Made by a program: the position numbers and the translations under genes
Source: JAHRAW01 sp965212085
GTDB taxonomy: Bacteria > Pseudomonadota > Gammaproteobacteria > Arenicellales > Poriferihabitantaceae
NCBI GenBank assembly: GCA_965212085.1
Contig: OZ243042.1
Location: 2,108,001-2,172,000 of the forward strand
DNA: 64,000 nt
Reading direction: 5' to 3'
The notes under the pieces: model-generated
Databases searched by the model: none
What the model saw: the letters and a program-made list of their open reading frames with translations, nothing else
What the model was told of the DNA's origin: nothing
Shown: positions 50,532 through 59,649 of the stretch, one piece after another
Layout of the letters: every line of letters starts with the position of its first letter
Numbering within the stretch: the stretch's first letter is position 1

Positions 50532-53228
50532 ATGCCACAAGCAACCAGACAAAACCGACAAAAACCGGCACGGGACTACCGCCACGACGACCAACAGGCC
50601 TTGTTGCGCCCGGAAAGCGGCGCCCAGGACGTGTTCCCGCCCGCCCGGCGGAAGCCGCGCAAAACCTACCGCTACGACTCATCGCTGTCGCCGGAACTGG
50701 CCTGGGATGAGGCCGAAGCCCGTGGCGAGGGCGAGCGGCTGATTGACGAGATCATCAACAGCGGCGACCTCGACAAAGCCCGCGCAGCGGCGGAAAAATT
50801 AAAAACCCTGTCGCAACCGTTCCTCAACTGGAGCGGCAAGGCCGAACGCGGGAAGATCGAAGTGCCGACCCTGCCGCTGTTCGTCCACGAGCGGCTTTCC
50901 ACGGCGGCGGTGCTGGAAACCCTGAAACGACGCTACCGCTCCCGCGGGCAAACGCTGGACCTGTTCGGCGAGGGTGAAAAAAGCATCGGCGACAAAATCC
51001 GCGGCGCATATGAGCACCTGAACGGCTGGCAAAACCGCCTGATACTCGGCGACTCGTTGCAAGTGATGAACTCGCTACTGGAATATGAAGGCATGGGCCG
51101 GCAGGTGCAGATGGTTTATATGGACCCGCCTTATGGGGTGAAGTTTGGGAGTAATTTTCAGCCCTTTGTGCGTAAACGCGAGGTAAAAGATGGCGATGAT
51201 GACAGCATCAGCCGTGAGCCGGAGATGGTGCAGGCGTACCGGGATACCTGGGAGTTGGGGATTCACTCTTGGCTGACTTATATGCGCGACCGGCTGTTGC
51301 TGGCGCGTGAATTGTTGACTGATTCGGGTTCCTGTTTTGTGCAGATTTCGGATGAGAATGTGCATCTTGTGCGTAGTGTGATGGATGAGGTTTTTGGGCG
51401 GGAGAATTTTGTTAGTGAAATTGTTTTTCGAAAAACCAGCAATCTTACTGCCGAGTTCCTTCCAACTTCATCAGATTTTATTATGTGGTATGGAAAAAAC
51501 CGTTCCCAATTAAAATTTTACGAATTATTTGGAAAGAAAACCTTTCAATCGGTAGGGGAAGATTCTTTTGGGTGCGTGGAATTGCCTGATGGTAAATGGA
51601 GACGTCTTACAAAAGAGGAAAAAAGTACGCCTCAATCTTTACCTAATGATTGGAAAATTTTCGGACTAGGCGATTTAACATCCTCGCATTATTATCAAAG
51701 CCCGCCGTTTGTTTTTGAGGGACAGGAATACACACCCAAAAATCGCTACTGGTCTACATCTGCTGAAGGGTTAGGTCAGTTGGTAAAAGAAAATCGCATT
51801 GCTGCTGTTGGAAATACTCTTCGCTATAAAAGATATTTCACAGATTTTCCGTTTATCAGATTAAACAATATGTGGCAGGACACAGGTACAGGCACACAAA
51901 CTCAGCAACGTGTTTATGTCGTCCAGACAACCGAGAAAGTCATCCAACGTTGTCTGCTAATGACCACCGACCCTGGCGACCTGGTGCTTGACCCAACCTG
52001 CGGTAGCGGTACGACTGCTCTGGTCGCCGAACAATGGGGCCGCCGCTGGATCACAACCGATGTGTCGCGCGTTCCGCTATCACTTGCCCGCCAACGCCTG
52101 CTCACCGCCACCTACCCCTATTACCAGTTGAAAGACGAACAACGCGGCCCCGGCGGCGGCTTTGTGTATGCGCGCAAGCAAAACCGAAAAGGCGAAGAAG
52201 TCGGCGGCATCGTGCCGCACATCACGCTCAAATCCATCGCCAACAACGAACCGCCGGCGGAGGAAGTGCTGGTTGACAAACCGGAAGTCGCGGGTGACTT
52301 TACGCGCATCAGCGGCCCTTTTTGCGTGGAAGCCGTGCTTCCCACGCCGCTTTCCCCCGACCTTTCCCCGGATCGCGCCCACGACATAGAAGACTCGGCA
52401 CCCGAATGGGAAGGCGGCGTAGAGGACGAAAGCAACCACATCCCGCGCATGATTGAAATTCTACGCTTGTCGCCCGTCGTGCAACTGCCCGGCAACAAAA
52501 CATTCAACCTGAAAAACATCCGCCCGCCGGCCAAGTCGCTAAACATCCACGCCGAGGCGGAAAGTGCCGACGGCGATGAAGCAATCGCCGTCGTTTTCGG
52601 CCCCGCCAACGGCGCCATCAGCGAACGCGCCGTAATAGAAGCAGGGCAGGAAGCGCGCAACAAAGACTACGCCCGCCTGCTCATCATCGCCTTTGCCATT
52701 GAACCCGCCGCCCGTGAAACCGTCGAACACGGCGAAGCAACCTTCGGCCTGCCCGCCATTTACGCCCAGGCCAGCACCGACCTCGCCATGTCCGACCTGC
52801 TCAAGAACATGCGCTCCAGCCAGATTTTTTCGGTGTGCGGACTACCCGACGTGGAACTGAAAAAAGCCGCTAAAAAAGCCGAAGACGGCGGCGACCTGTG
52901 GCAAGTAGAACTGCACGGCCTGGACGTATTCGACCCCGCCAGCATGGAAACCGACTCCAGAAGCGGCGATGACGTCCCCTGCTGGATGCTGGACACCGAC
53001 TACGACGGCCAATGCTTCCGCGCCGGCCAAGTATTCTTCCCCCGCACCGCCGCATGGGATAAAATACGCCGGGCGGTGAAAGCGGATTTTGATGATGCGG
53101 TTTGGGAGCATTTGCGCGGCTCCGTGAGCGCGCCTTTTGTGGCGGGGGAACAGGTTGCGGTGAAGGTTATTGATGATCGGGGGAATGAGTTGATGGTGGT
53201 TAAGCGAACTAAGGGGGAAGTGAAATGA
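50532..53228 (+). CDS. Type III restriction-modification DNA methyltransferase (Mod)
   Basis: An 898-residue beta-class adenine methyltransferase. Motif IV DPPYGVKFG is at residues 198-206 and the SAM motif DPTCGSGTT at 487-495, with the target recognition region between them, the order expected for type III Mod. The segment coding for that region (about 51400-51920) is clearly more AT-rich than the flanks, suggesting exchange of the recognition domain. The C-terminal ~350 residues are an extended domain seen in large Mod proteins. The gene starts the four-gene operon; its stop overlaps the ATPase start (ATGA). The methylated sequence cannot be predicted. Confidence 0.92.
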   Translation: MPQATRQNRQKPARDYRHDDQQALLRPESGAQDVFPPARRKPRKTYRYDSSLSPELAWDEAEARGEGERLIDEIINSGDLDKARAAAEKLKTLSQPFLNWSGKAERGKIEVPTLPLFVHERLSTAAVLETLKRRYRSRGQTLDLFGEGEKSIGDKIRGAYEHLNGWQNRLILGDSLQVMNSLLEYEGMGRQVQMVYMDPPYGVKFGSNFQPFVRKREVKDGDDDSISREPEMVQAYRDTWELGIHSWLTYMRDRLLLARELLTDSGSCFVQISDENVHLVRSVMDEVFGRENFVSEIVFRKTSNLTAEFLPTSSDFIMWYGKNRSQLKFYELFGKKTFQSVGEDSFGCVELPDGKWRRLTKEEKSTPQSLPNDWKIFGLGDLTSSHYYQSPPFVFEGQEYTPKNRYWSTSAEGLGQLVKENRIAAVGNTLRYKRYFTDFPFIRLNNMWQDTGTGTQTQQRVYVVQTTEKVIQRCLLMTTDPGDLVLDPTCGSGTTALVAEQWGRRWITTDVSRVPLSLARQRLLTATYPYYQLKDEQRGPGGGFVYARKQNRKGEEVGGIVPHITLKSIANNEPPAEEVLVDKPEVAGDFTRISGPFCVEAVLPTPLSPDLSPDRAHDIEDSAPEWEGGVEDESNHIPRMIEILRLSPVVQLPGNKTFNLKNIRPPAKSLNIHAEAESADGDEAIAVVFGPANGAISERAVIEAGQEARNKDYARLLIIAFAIEPAARETVEHGEATFGLPAIYAQASTDLAMSDLLKNMRSSQIFSVCGLPDVELKKAAKKAEDGGDLWQVELHGLDVFDPASMETDSRSGDDVPCWMLDTDYDGQCFRAGQVFFPRTAAWDKIRRAVKADFDDAVWEHLRGSVSAPFVAGEQVAVKVIDDRGNELMVVKRTKGEVK

Positions 53229-54703
53229 AACTGACTGTAAAAAACTTTGGGCCTATTCGGCAAGCAAAGGTGGATATTAAACCTATGACCGTCTTTGTTG
53301 GCCCCAGCAATACGGGAAAATCCTATCTGGCGATATTAATTTATATCTTTGACAAGGTTATGAATGGGGCATTTCCATTTTTCCATTTTACCAATATCAA
53401 TACAACCATAGCAGTTAAAAATATTTCGGATGAGGAAAAAATCACAGACATCGTTAATAAAGTGCTTTCTGACTTCATAACTATCATTCATAAGCGTTGG
53501 GAAGCGGAAGCAATTCGTTGTTTTGGAGAAGAATGGGAAAATCTGATCAAACAGAACGGCATCCCGGCCTCCATTGTAGTTTCCAATGAAAGCAAAGGAG
53601 TAATTCTAGATTTTCTTTCTCCAGATAAAGATCAATTGCCTCCACTAAACTCTATAGTAAAAAATATAAGGAAAAAAGTTATTAAATATTTAGAGGATTA
53701 TAAAAAAAATCACTCTATTGATTTATTTGGGGACCCTGCTGATTTAGTTGGGGTGGGTCCTTTGGATTTAACTGGTCTAATGGAACCTGAAGTAGCTAAT
53801 TTGCTTGATTTTTTACCGAAGATGTCACGATCTGGTAAGCCTCGTCGCTATCCAAGGCACCAATATATAAATGAAGGAATCAATACACACTATCTACCTG
53901 CGGTGCGGGGTGGTTTGATGCAAAGCCATCGTATTCTGGTGAGTGCTGTGATTGACAGGGCACCCACCATCGGATTAACCGGTGCAGAAATTATTCCATT
54001 TACCGGTGTTTTAGCCGATTTTTTACAAAAATTACTTAATATTCATGAAAATCGGCGCCGTGCAAAACACACGAACAGTGTCTCTGCATTATCTCAGAAA
54101 ATCGAGCAGCATGTTATGCGTGGTGAAATCCACATGAAAATGTTGGCGACACGCTATCCGGATTTCCGTTACAAGTTTACAGACAGGAACTCGAATCAAC
54201 GGGATATTTCGCTAATGTATGCATCATCATCAGTGTCGGAACTAGCACCGATTGTTTTATTCATTCGTCATTATCTTTCCCCTGGCGATATTTTTATCGT
54301 GGAGGAACCGGAGGCGCACTTGCATCCCGAAGCGCAACGAGTTGTTGCGGGTGTACTGGTTGAGTTGGTAAAAGCTGGCGTATATGTGATTGCCACTACG
54401 CATAGCGACATCATCCTGGAACAAATCAGTAATTTCATCCACGCTGATACAATTCCGGGAGCAAAGGTATTGAGAAAAAAAGCTGAAAAACGCACCTTGC
54501 AAAAAAATGAGTTTGGTGGTTACTGGTTTAAGGCGCCTAAATCTAACAAGGGTACTACTGTTCAGGACATTTGCTTTGACGACCAAACAGGAATATTAAC
54601 GAAAGATCATTTGGATGTATCTTCTGATTTGTATAATGAGACCATTGACTTGTTCAATAGCAAGGAGAAGGTTGCTGATATGGATAAGTCTGATGACACT
54701 TAA
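53225..54703 (+). CDS. AAA/OLD-type ATPase embedded in the type III operon
   Basis: A 492-residue ABC-like ATPase of the AAA_15/AAA_21 group. Walker A GPSNTGKSY is at residues 26-34, a signature-like SSSVSELAP lies near 339-347, Walker B with two Glu and a D-loop-like stretch VEEPEAHLHPEAQ at 359-371, and the switch His in ATTHSDII. A TOPRIM nuclease domain, present in OLD proteins, is absent. It is not a standard part of type III systems. The codons are AT-rich compared with mod and res, so it probably has a separate origin. Stop and start overlaps with both neighbours argue for co-translation. Such ATPases act as sensors or DNA/tRNA-directed effectors in Septu, PARIS, retron and Gabija-like defence. 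Confidence 0.87.
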   Translation: MKLTVKNFGPIRQAKVDIKPMTVFVGPSNTGKSYLAILIYIFDKVMNGAFPFFHFTNINTTIAVKNISDEEKITDIVNKVLSDFITIIHKRWEAEAIRCFGEEWENLIKQNGIPASIVVSNESKGVILDFLSPDKDQLPPLNSIVKNIRKKVIKYLEDYKKNHSIDLFGDPADLVGVGPLDLTGLMEPEVANLLDFLPKMSRSGKPRRYPRHQYINEGINTHYLPAVRGGLMQSHRILVSAVIDRAPTIGLTGAEIIPFTGVLADFLQKLLNIHENRRRAKHTNSVSALSQKIEQHVMRGEIHMKMLATRYPDFRYKFTDRNSNQRDISLMYASSSVSELAPIVLFIRHYLSPGDIFIVEEPEAHLHPEAQRVVAGVLVELVKAGVYVIATTHSDIILEQISNFIHADTIPGAKVLRKKAEKRTLQKNEFGGYWFKAPKSNKGTTVQDICFDDQTGILTKDHLDVSSDLYNETIDLFNSKEKVADMDKSDDT

Positions 54704-55139
54704 ACAACGATTTGCAAGTCAATATGGGAATGCAACATCCAGGTCCAAAAAATTTTCCCTCAAACAAATAAAAAATCAAGCACCCGCTATTTATTCAACG
54801 GATATAATGATGCGTGGCGCGCAAACAAACCGTTGTGATTATTTTGTGTTTTGTAATTGCGCCCCTTCTACTACGGGAATTTATGTGGTGGAGGTAAAGG
54901 GCGCCAGTCCATCCGTAAACGAAGTCAGAAAACAATTACAAGGCGGGGCAGATTTTATATCTGGTCATCTCCGTCAAAACGATCAATATGATTTTTCACC
55001 AGTTTTGGTGGCAAAAGCCATACATGGCAGTATGCGGACGCAATTTATGCGCGCAACTGTCTGTTTAAACGGAGAACCACGAAACATAACGCATGTTAAA
55101 GTCGGTTCGTCGTTGAAAAAAATACCCGTTCCTGTTTAA
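54693..55139 (+). CDS. Small protein with PD-(D/E)XK-like motif, partner of the ATPase
   Basis: A 148-residue protein starting at ATG 54693, overlapping the ATPase stop by 11 bp; the longer frame from 54615 lies within the ATPase gene. The pattern CDYFVF (Asp49) - 17 residues - YVVEVKG (Glu67, Lys69) followed by an amphipathic VRKQLQGGADF helix is what a PD-(D/E)XK nuclease core looks like, with strand-Asp, strand-ExK and Q-containing helix. I do not recognise a named family. AT-rich like the ATPase. It ends 6 bp before res. It could be the nuclease effector of the ATPase, or a regulatory subunit if inactive. Confidence 0.75.
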   Translation: MTLKQRFASQYGNATSRSKKFSLKQIKNQAPAIYSTDIMMRGAQTNRCDYFVFCNCAPSTTGIYVVEVKGASPSVNEVRKQLQGGADFISGHLRQNDQYDFSPVLVAKAIHGSMRTQFMRATVCLNGEPRNITHVKVGSSLKKIPVPV

Positions 55140-55145
55140 TCTGTA

Positions 55146-58100
55146 ATGCTAGAAGCAGAAGTAGAAAACCCAATCATCAACCCCCCGTACGAGGAACCCA
55201 CCTCGCACTGGAAAATACACGAGCACGAGCCGGCGGAAAAAATCGACGGGCGGCGTGAAGCGGTTTATATGTACCTGCCGCCGGGGGCAAAGACGGATGA
55301 TAAGAGCGAGCGGGACGTCGGCTATCAACTGAAGTTGGAAATAGTTTCCACGGTTCGCCGGCGGTTAACCGAATGGCGGGAACTCGCTTTGCGCGGCGAG
55401 GGTGGGGTAAGTCGCGTAACGATGGAACTACTCAAATACTGGCGGCGTGAAGGCCGGGAACATCGGTTATTTTTTGCTCAACTGGAAGCTGCGGAAGCCA
55501 TTATTTTTCTTACCGAGGCGCGGCAGGATTTCCTGCAGGGCATTGACATCAAGCCGGATGAGCCGGGGGAAGAGAAACAAAAAGACGGCTTTACCGCCTT
55601 TCGCCGGCTTTGTTGCAGGATGGCTACCGGCACGGGCAAGACCACCGTCATGGCCATGCTGGCGGCGTGGAGCATACTCAACAAAGTCAACAATAAAAAC
55701 GACAAGCGTTTTTCCGATGCGGTTCTGGTCGTCTGTCCGAACGTGACCATCCGTGAGCGGCTGGCGGAACTGGATCCGAAAAGGGGAGACGCGAGTATTT
55801 ACCGCACCCGCGACCTTGTGCCGGAGACGCTGATGCCGCAACTGATGCAGGGGCGGGTTCTCACCACCAACTGGCACGTTTTTGAGCCGCACAGCACGCA
55901 AACCGGCGGCAGAGTGGTCAAAACCGGGCGGCGCGTTATCACGCGGGAAATTATTCGTATCGGCGACAAGACCACCACTGCGCGTGGCACGCGGTACATG
56001 ACCGAAGAGAACTTGCGAAAAAAGAACGCATTGGGACTTTTGCGGATATGCAATGAAATTCGCGGTAAAAAACAGGTTCTGGAAAAAGTCGAAATTGAAT
56101 CCGAAAAATATGTGGAAACCGATACCGCGCTCGTGCGGCGCGTATTGGAAGGGGAGTTGGGAACGCGGGGTAATATCCTGGTTTTCAACGATGAAGCGCA
56201 TCACGCCTACCGCCTGCGTCACACCGTGGATGAAAGCGACAGCAACGACGGCGATATGATCGCTGATGAAGAATTTGCCGAAAACTATTACAAGGAGGCC
56301 ACGGTCTGGGTGGACGGACTGGACCGGGTGCACAAGCTGCGCGGCATTAATCGTTGCGTTGATTTTTCCGCCACGCCGTATTTTTTGGGAAAGGCCGGGA
56401 AGAACACAAACCGCATTTTCCCGTGGACGGTGAGCAGTTTTGACTTGCAGGATGCGATCGAGGCCGGTCTGGTGAAGATTCCGCAACTTGCGGTGCGCGA
56501 TTCCAGCGGCGCCAATGTGCCCGGCTATTTCAACATCTGGAAATGGATACTGCCGAAACTTACGACCACCGAACGCGGCGGCAAAAAAACCGGCGCCAAG
56601 CCCGAGGCGATACTCAAATACGCCCACACGCCGATCGCCATGATGGGGGGTATGTGGGAGGAGTTGCGCCGGGAACTGGAAGCGTCCGATGATTCACGCC
56701 CGCCGGTTTTTATCATCATTTGCAAGACCAAAAAACTGGCAAAGGTGGTGTACGAATGGCTGGCCGAAGATCGCCCGCCGACAACCGCCATTCCCCGTGC
56801 GAACTTGCCCGAACTGCGAAACAGCGAGGACAAGCAAAACACGATCTGCGTATATTCCGACGTGCAGGCGGAAATAGACAGCGGCAACGCCAAGAGCGAT
56901 GAAACCCGCTGGATGCGCTACACGCTGGACACCATCGGCAAAACGGTTTGGCCCCCGGACCGCCAGAAACGCCCGCAGTATCCTGATGGCTTTGCAACGC
57001 TGGCGGAAAAATTGAAGCGCGACAAGCACCCGCCGGGACGCGACGTCCGCTGCATCGTGAGCGTCGGAATGCTCACCGAAGGCTGGGATTGCAACACCGT
57101 TACGCACATCATCGGACTGCGCCCCTTTATGTCACAACTACTCTGCGAGCAGGTCATCGGGCGGGGACTGCGCCGCGCCTCTTACGAAGTCGGTGAAGAA
57201 GACGGCTTGATGAGCGAAGAAATCGCCACCGTGTTGGGCGTGCCGTTGTCGGCGTTCACGGTCAAGGGCAGAAAAGGCGAGCCGCCGAAAAAAGTAAAGC
57301 GCTATCATATTCACGCATTGCCGGGGAAAGAGAAGTATGCAATCAGTTTCCCGCGCGTGGAAGGCTACCGGCAAGCCGTGGGAAACCGCTTTGTTTGCGA
57401 CATGGAAAAAATCGCGCCGCTGACCATTGATGCGGAAAAAATTCCGCCGGAAGTGGAAATGAAAGCCGCGTTACCGAACAATCAGGGCCGTCCTTCGTTG
57501 AGCGGACCCGGCCCGCGGAAAGATGTTTCCCTGAAAGAGTTTCGCAAACAAGCCCGCTTGCAACAAAACATGTATGAAATGACGCAAACGCTGGTGCGGG
57601 ATTATGCGCAGGATGACAACCGCCAAACGTCACCAAACATATTGTTCCGGCAACTGTTCCAGATCGTGCGTACATACATCACCGAAAAAATTTCCGCCCC
57701 TCCGCCCGCGGATAAAAAAGATGCGTTTATGGCGCCTTATTACGGGCTGATCATCGAGCGATTATTGGAAAACATCAAACCCGACGACTCCGCCGGCGAA
57801 CCCCCTGAACTGCCGCGCTATGAACGTTCACGCGGCGCAGGTTCAACCGCGGACGTGGATTTCTACACCAAACGCGAGCCGTATCCGGTAGAAAAAAGCC
57901 ACATCAACGCCGTCGTGCCGGACACCAAACGGCTTGAGCAATTAGCCGCGTATCGCATAGACAAACATCCCCAAGTCCTGGCGTTCGCCAAAAACGAAGG
58001 AATGGGCTTCGGCATCCCCTACCTGCACAACGGCGAGACGCACGATTATCTGCCGGACTTTCTGATCCGTCTCCGACACGACCAAAAACGCTACCTCATC

Positions 58101-58271
58101 CTCGAAACCAAAGGCTATGACCCCCTCAAAGACATCAAGCAAAGCGCCGCTGACCGCTGGGTTGCCGCGGTCAACGCCGATGGCAGTCACGGTCAGTGGC
58201 GCTATTGTATGGTTTCCAAAGCCGGCGAAATTGACGAGGCGATAAACCAGGCCACCGCCGAAGTTTGTTAG
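55146..58271 (+). CDS. Type III restriction endonuclease (Res)
   Basis: A 1041-residue superfamily 2 helicase-nuclease. Walker A MATGTGKTT is at residues 159-167, DEAH box NDEAHH at 348-353, motif III FSATPYF, motif V/VI region GWDCNT ... QVIGRGLRR. The C-terminal nuclease has PD971-15-E987-TK989 (LPDFLIRL ... LILETKGYD), so it should be active. It translocates or switches on ATP hydrolysis after recognition of unmodified sites and cuts DNA together with Mod. GC content is similar to the host, unlike the two preceding genes. The stop is 19 bp from the end of the convergent mtaD-like gene. Confidence 0.93.
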   Translation: MLEAEVENPIINPPYEEPTSHWKIHEHEPAEKIDGRREAVYMYLPPGAKTDDKSERDVGYQLKLEIVSTVRRRLTEWRELALRGEGGVSRVTMELLKYWRREGREHRLFFAQLEAAEAIIFLTEARQDFLQGIDIKPDEPGEEKQKDGFTAFRRLCCRMATGTGKTTVMAMLAAWSILNKVNNKNDKRFSDAVLVVCPNVTIRERLAELDPKRGDASIYRTRDLVPETLMPQLMQGRVLTTNWHVFEPHSTQTGGRVVKTGRRVITREIIRIGDKTTTARGTRYMTEENLRKKNALGLLRICNEIRGKKQVLEKVEIESEKYVETDTALVRRVLEGELGTRGNILVFNDEAHHAYRLRHTVDESDSNDGDMIADEEFAENYYKEATVWVDGLDRVHKLRGINRCVDFSATPYFLGKAGKNTNRIFPWTVSSFDLQDAIEAGLVKIPQLAVRDSSGANVPGYFNIWKWILPKLTTTERGGKKTGAKPEAILKYAHTPIAMMGGMWEELRRELEASDDSRPPVFIIICKTKKLAKVVYEWLAEDRPPTTAIPRANLPELRNSEDKQNTICVYSDVQAEIDSGNAKSDETRWMRYTLDTIGKTVWPPDRQKRPQYPDGFATLAEKLKRDKHPPGRDVRCIVSVGMLTEGWDCNTVTHIIGLRPFMSQLLCEQVIGRGLRRASYEVGEEDGLMSEEIATVLGVPLSAFTVKGRKGEPPKKVKRYHIHALPGKEKYAISFPRVEGYRQAVGNRFVCDMEKIAPLTIDAEKIPPEVEMKAALPNNQGRPSLSGPGPRKDVSLKEFRKQARLQQNMYEMTQTLVRDYAQDDNRQTSPNILFRQLFQIVRTYITEKISAPPPADKKDAFMAPYYGLIIERLLENIKPDDSAGEPPELPRYERSRGAGSTADVDFYTKREPYPVEKSHINAVVPDTKRLEQLAAYRIDKHPQVLAFAKNEGMGFGIPYLHNGETHDYLPDFLIRLRHDQKRYLILETKGYDPLKDIKQSAADRWVAAVNADGSHGQWRYCMVSKAGEIDEAINQATAEVC

Positions 58272-58290
58272 TTTGTTAATCGGATAACGC

Positions 58291-59610
58291 TCAACTACCG
58301 CCACCAATCCGCCGCCCCAACTCCGCCGCTTTTTGCACGATTTCGGTTTCGTCCAAAGTGGTCAGGCGGCGGTTTTCCAGCAGGCGTTTGCCGGCTATCC
58401 AGACGTCGCTTACCTGATGCCGGGTGGCGGCGTAGGCGATTTGGCTGAGGGGATGATATACCGGTTGGGTGGCGCAGTCGGCGAGGTTGATGGCGGTGAG
58501 GTCGGCTTGTTTGCCGGGGTGCAGGGAGCCGGTGAGGTGGTCCAGGCCGAGGGCTTTTGCGCCGCCGAGGGTGGCGGCTTCGATGGCGGCGTGGGCGGGC
58601 AGGGCGGCGGGGTTTTCGCTCGCGCCTTTGGCCAGCAGCGAGGCGGTTTGCAATTCCCCCAGCATGTCGAGGTCGTTGTTGCTGGAGGCGCCGTCGGTGC
58701 CGATGGCGACGGTAACGCCGTGTTCCAGCAGTTTCGCCAGCGGGCAAAAACCGTTGCCGAGTTTGAGGTTGGACTGCGGGCAGTGCACCACCTTGACGCC
58801 GCGTTCGGCCACGGTTTCGATTTCTCCCGGCAGCAGGTGAACCAAATGCACCGCCGCCAGTCGCGGGCTGAGCAGTCCCAGTTGGTCGAGGCGTTCCAGC
58901 GGGCGCATGCCGTAGCGGCCGGTGGATTCCTCGATTTCCCGGCGGGTTTCGTGGACGTGTAAATGAATCCGGCAGTCCAGTTCATCCGCCAGCGTGCGAA
59001 TTTTTTCGAAGGCCGAGTCGTCAACGGTGTACGGCGCGTGGGGCGCGAACGCGGTGCTGATGAGCGGTGAATGGCGCGTCTCGTCGCGCAGTTGCAGACC
59101 CTTGTTGATACATTCACCGGCGTTTTGCGCCCACGCCGACGGGGCGTCAATGACGATCATGCCGATGCAGGCGCGCATTCCGGCGTTTTCGGCGCGCGCC
59201 GCGGCCACTTCGGGGAAAAAATACATGTCGTTGAAGCAGGTGGTGCCGCTGCGAATCATCTCCGCCAGCGCGAGGTCGGTTCCGACCTCGACAAACCGCG
59301 CGTCCACCCACGCGGCTTCCGCCGGCCAGATGTGCCCGGTGAGCCATTCCATCAACGGCAGGTCGTCGGCGTAACCGCGCAGCAGCGTCATGGCGGCGTG
59401 GGTGTGGGCGTTGACCAGGCCCGGCAACAGGGCGTGGCCGGCCAGCGTGATTTCGGTTTTTGCGCGGTAGCGGGCGCGGATGGCCTCGCTTGAATCCAGC
59501 GCAACGATGCGGTCGTCGGCGACCGCCAGCGCGTGGTCTTCCAGCACCGATTGGGTTTCATCCACCGGGATCAACCAGCGGGGGAGGATGATTTGGTCAA
59601 CTTCTTGCAT
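58291..59610 (-). CDS. mtaD: 5-methylthioadenosine / S-adenosylhomocysteine deaminase-like amidohydrolase
   Basis: A 439-residue TRZ/ATZ-type amidohydrolase. Metal ligands are visible in LVNAHTHAAMTLLRGYADDLPLMEWL, HLHVHETRREIEES, HCPQSNLKLGNGF and GTDGASSNNDLDML. This gene type precedes ubiG and mupP in Pseudomonas and related bacteria and deaminates methylthioadenosine. Here it is on the same strand as ubiG and gph but separated from them by the restriction operon. The mtaD assignment rests on that remembered synteny plus motifs; other ring deaminases share the motifs. Confidence 0.87.
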   Translation of the reverse strand: MQEVDQIILPRWLIPVDETQSVLEDHALAVADDRIVALDSSEAIRARYRAKTEITLAGHALLPGLVNAHTHAAMTLLRGYADDLPLMEWLTGHIWPAEAAWVDARFVEVGTDLALAEMIRSGTTCFNDMYFFPEVAAARAENAGMRACIGMIVIDAPSAWAQNAGECINKGLQLRDETRHSPLISTAFAPHAPYTVDDSAFEKIRTLADELDCRIHLHVHETRREIEESTGRYGMRPLERLDQLGLLSPRLAAVHLVHLLPGEIETVAERGVKVVHCPQSNLKLGNGFCPLAKLLEHGVTVAIGTDGASSNNDLDMLGELQTASLLAKGASENPAALPAHAAIEAATLGGAKALGLDHLTGSLHPGKQADLTAINLADCATQPVYHPLSQIAYAATRHQVSDVWIAGKRLLENRRLTTLDETEIVQKAAELGRRIGGGS

Positions 59611-59649
59611 TTGGATAGCGCATTATTCGCATGGTTTTTGGCCGCCCCA

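Noticed and set aside
54615..54692. Upstream extension of the small nuclease-like gene
   Set aside because: It lies wholly within the ATPase coding region in another frame and lacks a ribosome site; the ATG at 54693 with an 11-bp overlap is the simpler start.
58291..59610. Cytosine deaminase or guanine deaminase as identity of the amidohydrolase
   Set aside because: The HTHAAMTLLRGYADDLPLMEWL segment and the ubiG/phosphatase context fit the MTA/SAH deaminase group better.
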